Positions 45,638-56,149 of a stretch of 60,000 nucleotides of DNA are shown here, piece after piece; the stretch's first letter is position 1, and each line of letters starts with the position of its first letter. The translations under genes and the position numbers were made by a program. Source of the DNA: Selaginella moellendorffii (Eukaryota > Streptophyta > Lycopodiopsida > Selaginellales > Selaginellaceae); NCBI RefSeq assembly GCF_000143415.4, contig NW_003314402.1, positions 75,804 to 135,803 on the forward strand, in the 5' to 3' direction. Below the pieces are notes generated by a model, which was not told the origin of the DNA, searched no databases, and saw only the letters and a list, made by a program, of their open reading frames with translations.

Positions 45638-46000
45638 TCTTAGTCGAATGCTAACAGCAATGGAGGATAAAACAGGCCGACTCAAAGGCAGCATTTCCAG
45701 CGGAGAAAAAACCGGACTACAAGGTTGCAAAGGCACGGTCTTTGGCATCTCAACTTGAACGTCTAGGCTTGCCATCGGGAAGTATGCAAAACTCTTCCGT
45801 TGGCGCGGCTTTTGAGGAGTCCAAACAAAGGCTCCATAATCTAGATGCTTTGGAAGGAGAAGGCGTGACGACCTCTCTAGATCTCGAGGAGCTACAAATT
45901 GACGGTCACCGTCGTGAGGGTAAAGCTCCACAGTTTTACTATTTTCATGTGTTTGTATCTCTGGTTACAGCCGAAGGAGAACCGTTTCAGGACCTCTGAA
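45638..46000 (+). pseudogene. Uridylyltransferase fragment (TUT-X)
   Basis: Short piece matching the middle of the family: CTTAGTCGAATGCTA, then SLASQLERLGLPSGSMQNSS, EESKQRLHNLDALEGEGVTT and DGHRREGKAPQFY. The intron and exon edge to PKENRF are partly deleted, and it joins GACCTCTGAAGAACTAAAGG at about 45990. TUT-E has the identical join. Confidence 0.75.
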
Positions 46001-46269
46001 GAACTAAAGGTATGCATATGCATATTCTTAATATTGTTATGTTTTCCATGTTTTACCATTTACTCTATACACCAGATTTTAAAATACTCAAAACCACGAG
46101 AGTAAAGTAATATCCTGAGAATACGATTTGTAAGAAAAACAGAAACTGTGTCTTCTCCAAACGCTGCTGACGGCTTGGAAATCTCTGTTTTTGTTTTTTG
46201 AGTGATGCAAAATAGTGTAGCATTTGCGCAGATCGAGAACCCAATCGATGTCCACTGAAGGAGCAAGGT
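46001..46269. other. RAD5 intron scrap and NLR5 3' flank
   Basis: GTATGCATATGC..ACACCAG (46010-46075) is a copy of the RAD5-B intron at 10630-10681. The rest is the NLR 3' flank also seen before NLR2 and NLR6. No gene. Confidence 0.5.
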
Positions 46270-47381
46270 TTAAGCCCAGAAGATTATCTGGAGATCCGGC
46301 CGCTCCTCAAGCCATGGTGGAACTTTCGTACCTTTTGGGCAGTATACGACTTTGAGCCTGGGAAATAAGCCAAGGCCGTGATTGTCTGAACTCAATTGGC
46401 GCCACACTACATCATCATGATCAGAGAGCACAAGTGTTTCCAATCCTGGAAGGGATGCAACGGATGATGGAATATCTTCAATCCCAGACAAGTGCACCAA
46501 TCTTAAAAGAGTCATCTGGTCTGTTGGCTCAAAGAAATCATTGGGGAGCTGCCTCATACAGCCCTTCCGCAAAGATAATGTGAACCGTTCCACCTTTAGC
46601 TGTGATCTCTCGGTTGGCATCAAGAGTCTCGTCATGTAACCTTGTACATCCAGCAAATTAAGGTCATTGGGGAGTTGTGTCACAAAGAGAGGCAAATGCT
46701 CCCATGTATTATCAGGAGCCAGATTGAATGTTAAGGTCTTCAGGTTTGGAAGACTTGCTGCCAAATCATCCTTGAACTCCGACTGTGCAATGTGCAGATT
46801 TCGAAGCTCCAGCCATTCGAGGCATTGGAACGATCCATCCAGACTGAAGAACTGGATACCACTGAAGTCTAGGTGAAGTTCTCGTAGCCGTTGAAAGCCC
46901 TTTAACCAGGACAGGTCTTTCATTGTCTCATTGTTTCTGATCGTTAAAAATTGTAGCTGTGGCCATTCATGGCTTTCGGCATTGTTTTCACCATCTTGTA
47001 CCCCGTCAATTGAAAAGTGCTGAAGCTGTTTGGAATTCTTAAACATTCGCTTCCAGTCAAGTTTGATAGTCGATTCCACCCTAACGTCACATCGTCTTAG
47101 ATTGACAAGTAGCCATGGGTCGGTGAAATCGGCGAAGTCCATGCTCTTTGCCCGCAACTGCAGTGTCTCAATGTCCACTAGTGCACCAAGGCTGTGAGGT
47201 ATTTTTATTGTTGCATTGTGGAGGTCTAGCTCTAAATGTCTTAGCTTGTGTAGGCTAGCTAACTCCTCATTGTGAGGTATTTTTATTGTTGCATTGTAGA
47301 GACTTAGCTCTAAATGTCTTAGCTTGTGTAGGCTTGAAATTCCACTCAAATCCACATCCTCAGAGGAATGAAGCTCCAGCT
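46270..47381 (-). pseudogene. NLR fragment, LRR only (NLR5)
   Basis: 361 LRR codons ending ERPDLQIIFWA, the same C-terminus as NLR6. At 47381 it is cut and joined to a RAD5 HIRAN exon. Near the cut, two short LRR pieces (LHKLRHLELDLHNATIKIPH and LHKLRHLELSLYNATIKIPH) are repeated 90 bp apart. No CC or NB-ARC. Confidence 0.85.
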
Positions 47382-49244
47382 CGGATTCGTGTTGGCGAGT
47401 TCATTTCCTTCAGTTTTCCCAAGCCTGAAGCCGAAAGTAAGAAGAAGTTCTTTGAGCACAAGAAGGTTCGGCCAAAAGCGAGCTCCGACATTGTAAGGTT
47501 CTTGACAAAAGCTTCAGGAGAGGTACGTTTCACTTGACTTGTTTCTTCGTTTTAATTCTAACCATTTGCTCACAGAGAGGACGGCTTCCAGCCGACTGGG
47601 CCAAGTGTTTGATACCTTTGGGAAGTGCAAAATGGCACCAGAGGCTCTTTCTCTTATGAGCAGCATAGTTCTCCATTTGAGGTAGAGTTTTCTGTGTTTA
47701 CCAGAGACGTTATGTATATGATGTGCTTGCAGAGTTTATATCAACAAGTCAGAAGCCTTACGAGGAGGGGGATGAGCGCGGATTGAAGCTTCTGCAAGCT
47801 ATCTTGAAGCCGTTAATGCTTCGAAGAACAAAAGATTCAACTGATAGAGAAGGAAGGTAAGCATTTTTTTCTTTGCACCGTGCCTTGTCTTGTATTCACT
47901 CACAAGTTGGATTCACAGACCAATTCTTGTTCTCCAACCGGCTCAATGTGAGGTTATTGAATGCAAACTATCTGAGCCTGAACGTGATTTTTATGATGCC
48001 CTTTAGAACAGATCTAAGGCATGAAGAACTTCTCTTTCTTTTATTTTCTCTTTTTTCTGAACACGTTTTTGCGTTTGTGATCAGGTAAAATTCGATCAGT
48101 TCGTTGAACAAGGTAAAGTTCTCCATAACTATGCCTCGATCCTCGAACTGCTACTTCGATTACGGCAAGCTTGTGATCATCCTTTTCTTGTTCTGAGGTA
48201 GAAAATGCATCCTCTTATGTCTGAAGTTCCTGACGTTTTCTTCATCACGCAGCCGTGGCGATACTGAAGACTTTGCGGACCTAAGAATTCCTCCCAGGTG
48301 CCTTCGACGGCGTATGTCAAAGAGGTGGTGGATGATATTCATAAAGGAGAAAGTGCTGAGTGCCCAATTTGTTTGGAGATGCACGCAGTTCTTACACCAT
48401 GCGCTCATCGAATGTGCCGTGAGTGCCTATTTAATAGCTGGCGTACTAGCGCCGGAGGTCCCTGTCCAATATCCGAGGTAACATATTGTTTTTTTTCTCG
48501 AGCTCTTTTCCATATCCATAGCTATCATGCAGGCGTTCCTGTACGAAATAGGAACTCATAACTGTACCAACAAGTAATCGGTTTCGAATAAATGTCGAGG
48601 AGCAGTGGAAGGAGTCGTCCAAAGTCGAGGCTCTGCTGCACCACCTCCAAACGTTAAGTGAGGCCGGGTCGAAAAGCGTTGATTTTAATCAGTGGACAGC
48701 GTTTCTCGACTTGTTAGAGATACCATTGAAAAGGTACGAGCGTCTTTCCTTTTGGTGCTTTCTCTTTGTTTGTGTTTCTAACAATGCACCGCCAGGAAGA
48801 ACTTCTGTTTCGTCCGCTTGGACGGAACACTATCGCAGCGTCAGCGAGAACAAGTGCTCAAAAGCTTCAGCAATATTCCAGCCGTGGCCGTAAGCTTTTT
48901 GTGTTGCTTACCTCCAAGAAACCACTCTATTTTGTGGACAGGTCATGCTCTCATGCTTTTCTCATGGTACGCGCTATAGTTTTCTTTTTTAGCCATCTTC
49001 CGAGTCGAGAATGTGGACGATCGAGCATCGGTCAGACGAAGAACGTATCGATCAAGCGATTCATCGTCAAAGTAAGCGCCACTTGAAACTCTCTTTGACG
49101 TTTCTCATGTCTCTAGAGCAGGACTCGGTGGAGGAGAGAATGCAACAGGTCCAAGCGAGGAAGCAGCGATTGATCGCGAGGGCTCTCACAGACGAAGAGG
49201 TGCGAAGCGCTCGAATCGAGGAGCTCAAAATGCTATTTAGATGA
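47382..49244 (+). pseudogene. RAD5-like helicase with RING remnant (RAD5-E)
   Basis: Starts inside HIRAN (RIRVGEFISFSFPKPEAES). Carries the shared 28-bp and N-lobe deletions. Then KPYEEGDERGLKLLQ, PILVLQPAQCEVIECKLSEP with TAC to TAG in [28 protein letters not shown] and SRGDTEDFADL. The best RING is here: ECPICLEMHAVLTPCAHRMC RECLFNSWRTSAGGPCPISE, but PEDA is missing and the last Cys is Ser. The CTK-TAG-ELITVP nonsense codon is shared. FRINVEEQWKESSKVEALLH, SVDFNQWTAFLDLL, FRPLGRNT-type motif IV, SIGQTKNVSIKRF and VEERMQQVQARKQ..MLFR (TGA 49242-49244) follow. Confidence 0.85.
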
Positions 49245-49336
49245 GAAGAAGCATTTTAACTTAGTGTACATAGTTAAAGAGGAGAATATGCTTCTAGCAT
49301 CGGCGCTTGGGTACAAGCACTTTTAGGTTTCTTCCT

Positions 49337-51410
49337 ATGGCGGACAGCGAAGGAGCAGGCGATCGCGTCGCAAGCGGCGACGAGCAAGGTATGCATGCTA
49401 GGATCGAGAAGCAGCAGCAGCGCCAGCGCCGGCGCCGCGCCGCGATTTCGCTGGCCTAGAGAGCCGGAGTAGCCGATCTAGATTCATGCAAGCATATCAT
49501 CTCTAGGAAATTGAGCTGAACGCTGAGGCTTTGCAGGCGATCGCGTCGATTCCTCTCGTCTCCGCGGCCAGGGCGGCTAGAAAGCCGGGGCGCATTCTAG
49601 AGTTTCGGAGTTTCTGGGGCGATCAGTCATGTAGCGGGCAGTGATTCTCTCACATGGAGCTGGGAGTCAGCCATGACGTGGAATCCGCCACAAGTTCCTC
49701 CCAGCTTGTCCGCCTTGACTGCCACTACTCAGGCCGAGGATGAACTGGGCGTGGATGTGTCGTCTCCCAGCGGCGATTTGCTGCTCCATTTTCTCAAGAG
49801 CGGTGGGGGCGACGAGCAGCTGAGGAGCAGTAGCAGCTACAGGACCCAGCAGTCGCACCTTACGGTCCCTGCCACAGCTTTGCTCCTTCTGGAGGACCTG
49901 GAGGAGGAGGAGAAGGTCCTCCTCCACGACCACTCTACGTCCCAGCAATAAGATTTGGTGGGTGGTCACCTCACTTCCAGCAGCACCAAGACCCACTTTT
50001 CCCTTCGGATCCATTCTTGACTCCGTCGGACCACTGATTTCTACGCTCGTTTGCTCCTCTTCCAGTCGAGAGACCGTTCCATCCAGTGCCGTATCCTTTT
50101 CTAAATGCTCCGACTTTGCAGCCTGCTGATACAGTGGTTCATCCGCCGCATTCCTCTGGGGAGCTTAAAGCTCGTCCTGGCCTTCACTTCGAGTCTCCGG
50201 TGTTTGGACCCAGCGCAGCAGAGACCTCGGACTCCAAACGCGCCCCAGAGCAGCCGAGGAGATCGGTTACACACAAGCAACAATTCCACGGCAATGGTTC
50301 CGAGCTCCTTCAGTTGTTACAGGGTGGTTCTGGTCGTGTGAAGCCCACAGCCTCCACAAAGGTGGATGCTACACAGGACAGTGGAGATTCTGGAGAGCCA
50401 TCAAAGAAAGGAAGTCCATCTGCTGTTCACGGCCCCATAGGACCGCCGAGGCGTCATGTCGTTTCTCCTCCGCAGAGTCCAAATGACCTCCTTGGACGTT
50501 TGTGGGCTGCTCTTCCGTCGTCAGGCCACACTTTGTTTGACGGAGAAAGCAAACGCAAGACGTCAGCCCGGAGCTTTGGCGTTGAAGTGAACGAGGTGTC
50601 CCGGGAAGTCGATGGCGGTGGAGCTGCTGGTTTCGCACTTTTGAAGCGAAGGGGATCGGAGCCTGCCGCCTCGCACTGCCTTTAAACGGCTACGCCTATA
50701 ACGACTCTAAGACAAATGATAAGCCAAGGACAAACTCAGCATCCGGAAGACTACAGGACTATCGTGGGAGATACGTAAATGGAGAGGCCGAAGTTGAGCC
50801 CGGAGGCGATGACTTTAGAGGTGCGGGAAGGCGTCGAGGTACCGGTCGTGCAGACGCCAGACGCGGTGGTCGGGGTGCTGTTGGCCAGTGGATTGCGGTA
50901 AATGAGAGGCATAAAGATGCTGAGCCAAGTGACATCACCTCCTGCGATATCTCTGATGGAAGGGACGAGTCGCTTAAATCTTCAAACGGGACTTAGTCGA
51001 ATGCTAGGACAAAACATCAACAGGAATGGAGGATAAAACAGGCTGACTCAAAGGCAGCATTTCCAGCGGAGAAAAAACCGGACTACAAGGTTCCAAAGGC
51101 ACGGTCTTCGGCATCTCAACTTGGCATCTCAACTTGAACGTCCAGGCTTGCCATCGGGAAGTACGCAAAACTCTTCCGTTGGTGCGGCTTTTGAGGAGTC
51201 CAAACAGAGGCTCCATAATCTAGATGCTTTGGAAGGAGAAGGCGTGACGACCTCTCTAGATCTCGAGGAGCTACAAATTGACGGTCACCGTCGTGAGGGT
51301 AACACTCCACAGTTTGACAAGGTTTGTGCTTGCCTTTTTTCTTTCTTTATTTTCATGTGTTTGTATCTCTGGTTACAGCCGAAGGAGAACCGTTTCAGGA
51401 CCTCTGAAGA
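49337..51410 (+). pseudogene. URT1-like RNA uridylyltransferase, no catalytic domain (TUT-E)
   Basis: First exon at 49337 (MADSEGAGDRVASGDEQ). Exon-like AIASIPLVSAARAARKPGRI lies near 49534. An ATG at 49673 opens MTWNPPQVPPSLSALTATTQ, a 92-codon frame. The long Pro-rich frame is 50086-50685, then the RGG-like patch and SLASQLERPGLPSGS (with a local duplication TTGGCATCTCAAC at 51110-51135). After PKENRF it joins GACCTCTGAAGAACTAAAG, so the nucleotidyltransferase core is deleted. The stop after NGT is TAG at the 3' end of a possible GTAAAT..TTAG intron, so it may not be a true stop. Confidence 0.7.
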
Positions 51411-51668
51411 ACTAAAGGTATGCATATGCATATTCTTAATATTGTTATGTTTTACCATTTACTCTATACACCAGATTTTAAAATACTCAAAACCACGAGA
51501 GTAAAGTAATATCCTGAGAATACGATTTGTAAGCAAAACAGAAACTATGTCTTCTCCAAACGCTGCTGACGGCTTGGAAATCTCTGTTTTTGTTTTTTGA
51601 GTTATGCAAAATAGTGTAGCATTTGCGCAGATCGAGAACCCAATCGATGTCCACTGAAGGAGCAAGGT
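51411..51668. other. RAD5 intron scrap and NLR6 3' flank
   Basis: Near-identical to 46001-46269. The RAD5-intron scrap is at about 51418-51473, then the NLR 3' flank. No gene. Confidence 0.5.
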
Positions 51669-54600
51669 TTAAGCCCAGAAGATTATCTGGAGATCCGGCC
51701 GCTCCTCAAGCCATGTTGGAACTTTCGAACCTTTTGGGCAGTATACGACTTTGAGCCTGGGAAATAAGCCAAGGCCGTGATTGTCTGAACTCAATTGGGA
51801 CCACACTACATCATCATGATCAGAGAGCACAAGTTCCTCCAATCCTGAAAGGGATGCAACGGATGATGGAATATCTTCGATCCCATAGAAGTGCACACGT
51901 CTTAAAAGAGTCATCTGGTCTGTTGGCTCAAAGAAATCATTGGGGAGCTGCCTCATACAGCCCTTCCGCAAAGATAATGCGAACCGTTTCACCTTCAGCT
52001 GTGATCTCTCGGTTGGCATCAAGAGTCTCCTCATGTAACCTTCTACTCTCAGTTCCTCAAGGTCTTTGGGGAGTTGTGTCACAAAGAGAGGCAAATGCTC
52101 CCATGTATTATCAGGAGCCAGATAGAATCTTAACCTCTTCAGGTTTGGAAGACTTGCTGCCAAATCATCCTTGAACTTCGACTGTGCAATGTGCAGGTTT
52201 CCAAGCTCCAGCCATTCGAGGCATGGGAACGATCCATCCAGACTGAAGAACTGGATACCACTGCAGTCTAGTTGAAGTTCTCGTAGCCGTTGAAAGACCT
52301 TTAGCCAAGACAGGTCTTTCATTGTCTCATTGTTTATGATCGTTAAAAGTTGTAGCTGTGGCCATTCAAGGCTTTCGGCATTGTTTTCACCGTCTTGTAC
52401 CCCGTCAATCGAAAAGTTCTGAAGCTGTTTGGAATTCTTAAACATTCGCTTCCAGTCAAGTTTGATAGTCGATTGCACGCTAATGTGACATCGTCTTAGA
52501 TTGACAAGTTGCCACGGGCCGGTGAAATCGCCAAAGTCCATGCTCTTTGCACGCAACTCCAGTGTCTCAATGTCCACTAGTGCACCAAGGTTGTGAGGTA
52601 TTTTTATTGTTGCACCTTTGAAGTCTAGCTTTAAATCTCTTAGCTTGTGTAGGCTTGAAATTCCACTCAAATCCATAGCCACAGCTAACTCCTTACAAGA
52701 TTCAAGCTCCAGACGTTTGAGGCATGGGAACGATCCATCCAGACTGAAGAACTGGATACCACTGCAGTCTAGGTGAAGGTCTCGTAGCCGTTGAAAGACC
52801 TTTAGCCAAGACAGGTCTTTCATTGTCTCATTGTTTGCGATGGATAAAGCTTGTAGCTGCAGCCATTCGAGGCTTTCGGCATTGTTTTCACCGTGTTGTA
52901 CCCCGTCAATCGAAAAGTGCTGAAGCTGTTTGGAATTCTTAAACATTCGCTTCCAGTCAAGTTTGATAGTCGATTTCACCCTAATCTCACATCGTTTCAG
53001 ATTGACAAGTTGCCACGGGCCTGTGAAATCGCCAAAGTCCATGCTCTTTGCACGCAACACCAGTGTCTCAATGTCCTCTAGTGCACCAAGGCCGTGAGGT
53101 ATTTTTATTGTTGCCTTGTGGAGGCCTAGCTCTAAATGTCTTAGCTTGTGTAGGCTTGAAATTCCACTCAAATCCACAGCTAACTCCTCAAAGGAATAAA
53201 GCTCCAGCTCTTCCAAGTTGAATAATTGGGGCACTAATCCAAAGTTGAGATTTCTGGTAGCCTTGCATTTCAAAACCTTCAGTGATGTCAAGCTGAAGAG
53301 CGCATCTGGTAATATTGTCACACTTGATGGTACAAGGCACATCTCTCGAAGGTCAAGCACTTGAAGGTTTCTCAGCTTGGATATGCTCTCTGGAATAAAA
53401 CGGACCAAATTATCGCATCCATTCAAGCTCAATACCTTGACATTTTGGATGTGATCTATAATAAGACTGACATCCACACCAGAAATTTTATGACATCGAT
53501 CGAGAAGCAAGACATCTCGCACATGAATGTCAGACAAAAGGCTGCTTGTAACCTTCTTTCCAATGAATGAAACTTTAGAAAATGTTGGAGAAATCCCAGG
53601 TGGACAATCATAGCCAAACAGGCATCCCTTCTCGTGCTCTTCCTGGGGTGGGTACTTCCCTTTCAAGATTCTTATGCACAGCTTGCGTACCATATCGTGC
53701 ACAGTTACATACTTGTCCCGAAGTATACTAGTTGTCTTCACTAGGCATCTTCGTTCCAGTTCACTAACAATCTGCAGAGGCGAGAGTTCTGACCCAACCG
53801 CTATCCAACATTTTCTCAGATCATCAAAGTTGATGTTCCAATCTTCTGGAAACGCAGCCACATAGAGAAAGCACTCTTGCAGCTTTTCATCCTTATTAAA
53901 GCGTCCCAGCTCGTCATAGCTAAACTTCAAGCGCTGGAACATCCGCTTCTCAATGTCCCCGTCATTCAACAAATGCATCTTCTGATAGCGTTCTTTCCAC
54001 ACCTGTGGCCCCTCATTCCTGTAGACAGCCATGGCACTGCCAATCACTTCAAGAGCTAGAGGGAGCCCCTCACATTTGCTAGCTATTCTCTCGGCAACTT
54101 TCACAATGTCCGGATCACTAGGTCGTGAATCACGAAAGGCAAACTTCCAAAACATCTTTTCGCTCTCGGCCTTTGATAGCATACACACACGAAATGTTTT
54201 TGCACCCAGCATGCTCAAAATGTCTTCCTTTCTGGTTGTTACCAGCACCCGGCTGTAAGAGGACGACCCTGCCATAAAATCCAGTCTCTCGGCCCAGCTC
54301 ATGTCCCACACATCATCCAGTATCAGCAAGACACAAATTCCACGAGCAACATTTTGTGCCAAGTGCTGCACATGCTCAAGGGTGCCTGCATTTTGGGCCC
54401 TCTCTTTCATGCCGCCCCATTCAAGAGCGTTGAGGAGCTGGGCCCTGAGATCATCCTCCGATGCATCTTTCTTGACAGTAATCCACACAATGTTGTCATG
54501 GAAATGCTGGCGGACCCTCTGGTCATTGTTCACGAATCTTGCAAGGGTGGTCTTGCCACACCCTCCCATTCCCAGGAGTCCAAACCATTTCCCCGGGGCT

Positions 54601-55532
54601 TGTGGATCCAGGAGGGCATTCACCACCTCATCCACCTGCTCCCCATGGCGGCCAAACATGTCGCTGGGCTCGGGAACACCATGCCGTACATACTTTACGA
54701 GACCTCTGTCTTGTGGACAGCTCCGTACGGAAAAGCTGGTGCTCGGCTGTATCACTCTCAACTCTTCTCGCTCGTACCTTTCAATGTGCGGGAGGAGATC
54801 GTTCTCGCAAGTGCGTACCAGCTCCGAAATCGCGCCAGATCGCTTCTCCCTGCGCGACAGATCCATCTTTTAGCTCCATTGCTTCAAACATGAATTCGAA
54901 TAAGCCTTACTGTGATCCAAGCAGCGCTTGCGCCGTCTTAGTCCATTCAGTCAGTTCAGTCAGCCACGCCTCAGCCTCACCAGAGTAGCGGAAATCTGGA
55001 TTCCTGTGCTTGGGAGCATTAAACTTGTCGAGCGTGGCCTGGATTCTGGATGCCCTCTTCTTTAGCTCCTCAATGTGGACATTCAGCTCATGCTCGTGAC
55101 CTTGGATCTGCGACAGGAGATCGTCGTAGGCACTTAAGGACTTCGCGATCTCGTTACTCCGCTTGTACCTATAGGAAGTGGAGAAGTTCAACCAGCTGCC
55201 TGCCATTTCTACACACACACACACACACAAAAGATAAAATGCTACTGTACCGACCGCTTTATGGGGCTCCAGATCCTGTTGTGGCGTGATCCCAAGAGTG
55301 CTTGTGCGTTGGTGTTCCATTTCCTGACACGCTCCAAGCATTCCTCGGCCGCTTGAGAGAACGTGAAGCCAGAATTCTGCTGCTTGTGATCACTGAAAGC
55401 GTTGATCTTGGCCTGGATGTGGTGCGCCTTGTTCTCCAGCGTTTCAATGTTGGCATTGCAGTCCCATATCTTCTTAGCAGGGGCCAGAGCCAAGCCACAC
55501 AAGACGCTTGTCAAGGAGCCCACAACCTCCAT
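51669..55532 (-). CDS. NLR immune receptor with two CC-like modules (NLR6)
   Basis: CC-NB-LRR receptor with exons 55532-55255, 55195-54911 and 54849-51669, introns of 59 nt (55196-55254) and 61 nt (54850-54910). In frame, 1247 residues. Both CC modules end AQALLGS (AQALLGSR and AQALLGSQ). NB-ARC motifs intact: GMGGCGKTTLARF, LLILDDVW, VLVTTRKED, GLPLAL, CFLYVAAFPED and VTVHDMVRKL. The RNBS-C area differs from NLR1 and NLR2 (TFRVCMLSKAESEKMFW). The LRR region has a block duplicated at 501-bp spacing. The C-terminus is EERPDLQIIFWA, shared with NLR5. Convergent with TUT-E. Confidence 0.9.
55211..55229. repeat. (AC)n microsatellite inside NLR6 intron 1
   Basis: Nineteen bases of AC repeat, two more than in NLR1, matching the two-base longer intron. 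Confidence 0.9.
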
Positions 55533-55559
55533 GGCTGTAGACCTACAAGTAAAGGTTGT

Positions 55560-55740
55560 CTCCCTCCCAGAAAGAAGCGCAATATTAACTCTTGACCTTG
55601 TAGATCGGAATTCTTCACTTTTTTCACAGCTGTGACTCACTCACTCTAAGAGATTCACAGTGAGCACCGCAACGATCGCTACATCGCTCGCAAGAAACAC
55701 CTCTATTTGTCCAAACAGACAAAGGTGAAGTACTTTTAAG
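55560..55740 (+). pseudogene. PPR relic 4, heavily deleted
   Basis: Scraps in the same order as relics 1-3: CCCAGAAAGAAGCGCAATAT and CTTGTAGATCGGAATTCTTC, then AGATTCACAGTGAGCACCGC followed by AACGATCGCTAC, then CTCGCAAGAAACAC. No frame is left. It marks the PPR slot between NLR6 and RAD5-F. Confidence 0.6.
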
Positions 55741-55744
55741 ACGC

Positions 55745-55893
55745 CCGAGAAGAACATCGTCTTTTCTCTTGTACGGCGTTGATCCAGGCGTACGGGAATA
55801 GAGGGCTCCTCTGCCGATCTTTGATGGGATCCGGGCGATCTTGTCACCGACGTCTTGAAAGATCTTAGATTCTATCCGCAATCGCCCAGTCAA
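55745..55893 (-). other. Conserved minus-strand peptide upstream of RAD5-F
   Basis: Reads TGRLRIESKIFQDVGDKIAR then IPSKIGRGALYSRTPGSTPY and KRKDD. Third copy of the peptide at 8950-9127, differing from the 38.3-kb copy by only Q/R and Q/K. No in-frame ATG just before TGR, so only the 9.1-kb copy keeps a start. Confidence 0.35.
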
Positions 55894-56149
55894 TGCGATC
55901 CTGGCGATGGGTGCTCCATATCATTCTATTCCCGCCCGGACGTGATCTCCAGGATTTGCGAAGAAGAAGCTCTTCGATCAGATGCGCGATGCTGGCGCGC
56001 AATTGATTGGAGCTTCCCGCTACATTTTCCCGCGCTATCGTCTCTACTTCTCCATTCTAGGGTTCTTTCTTGGAGGCGACGTAGGTTTTCTATTGCCCGC
56101 GTGGTCGAGGAGACGGCGCTGGGGGGCGGCCTTGATCGGCGTTCTGGAG

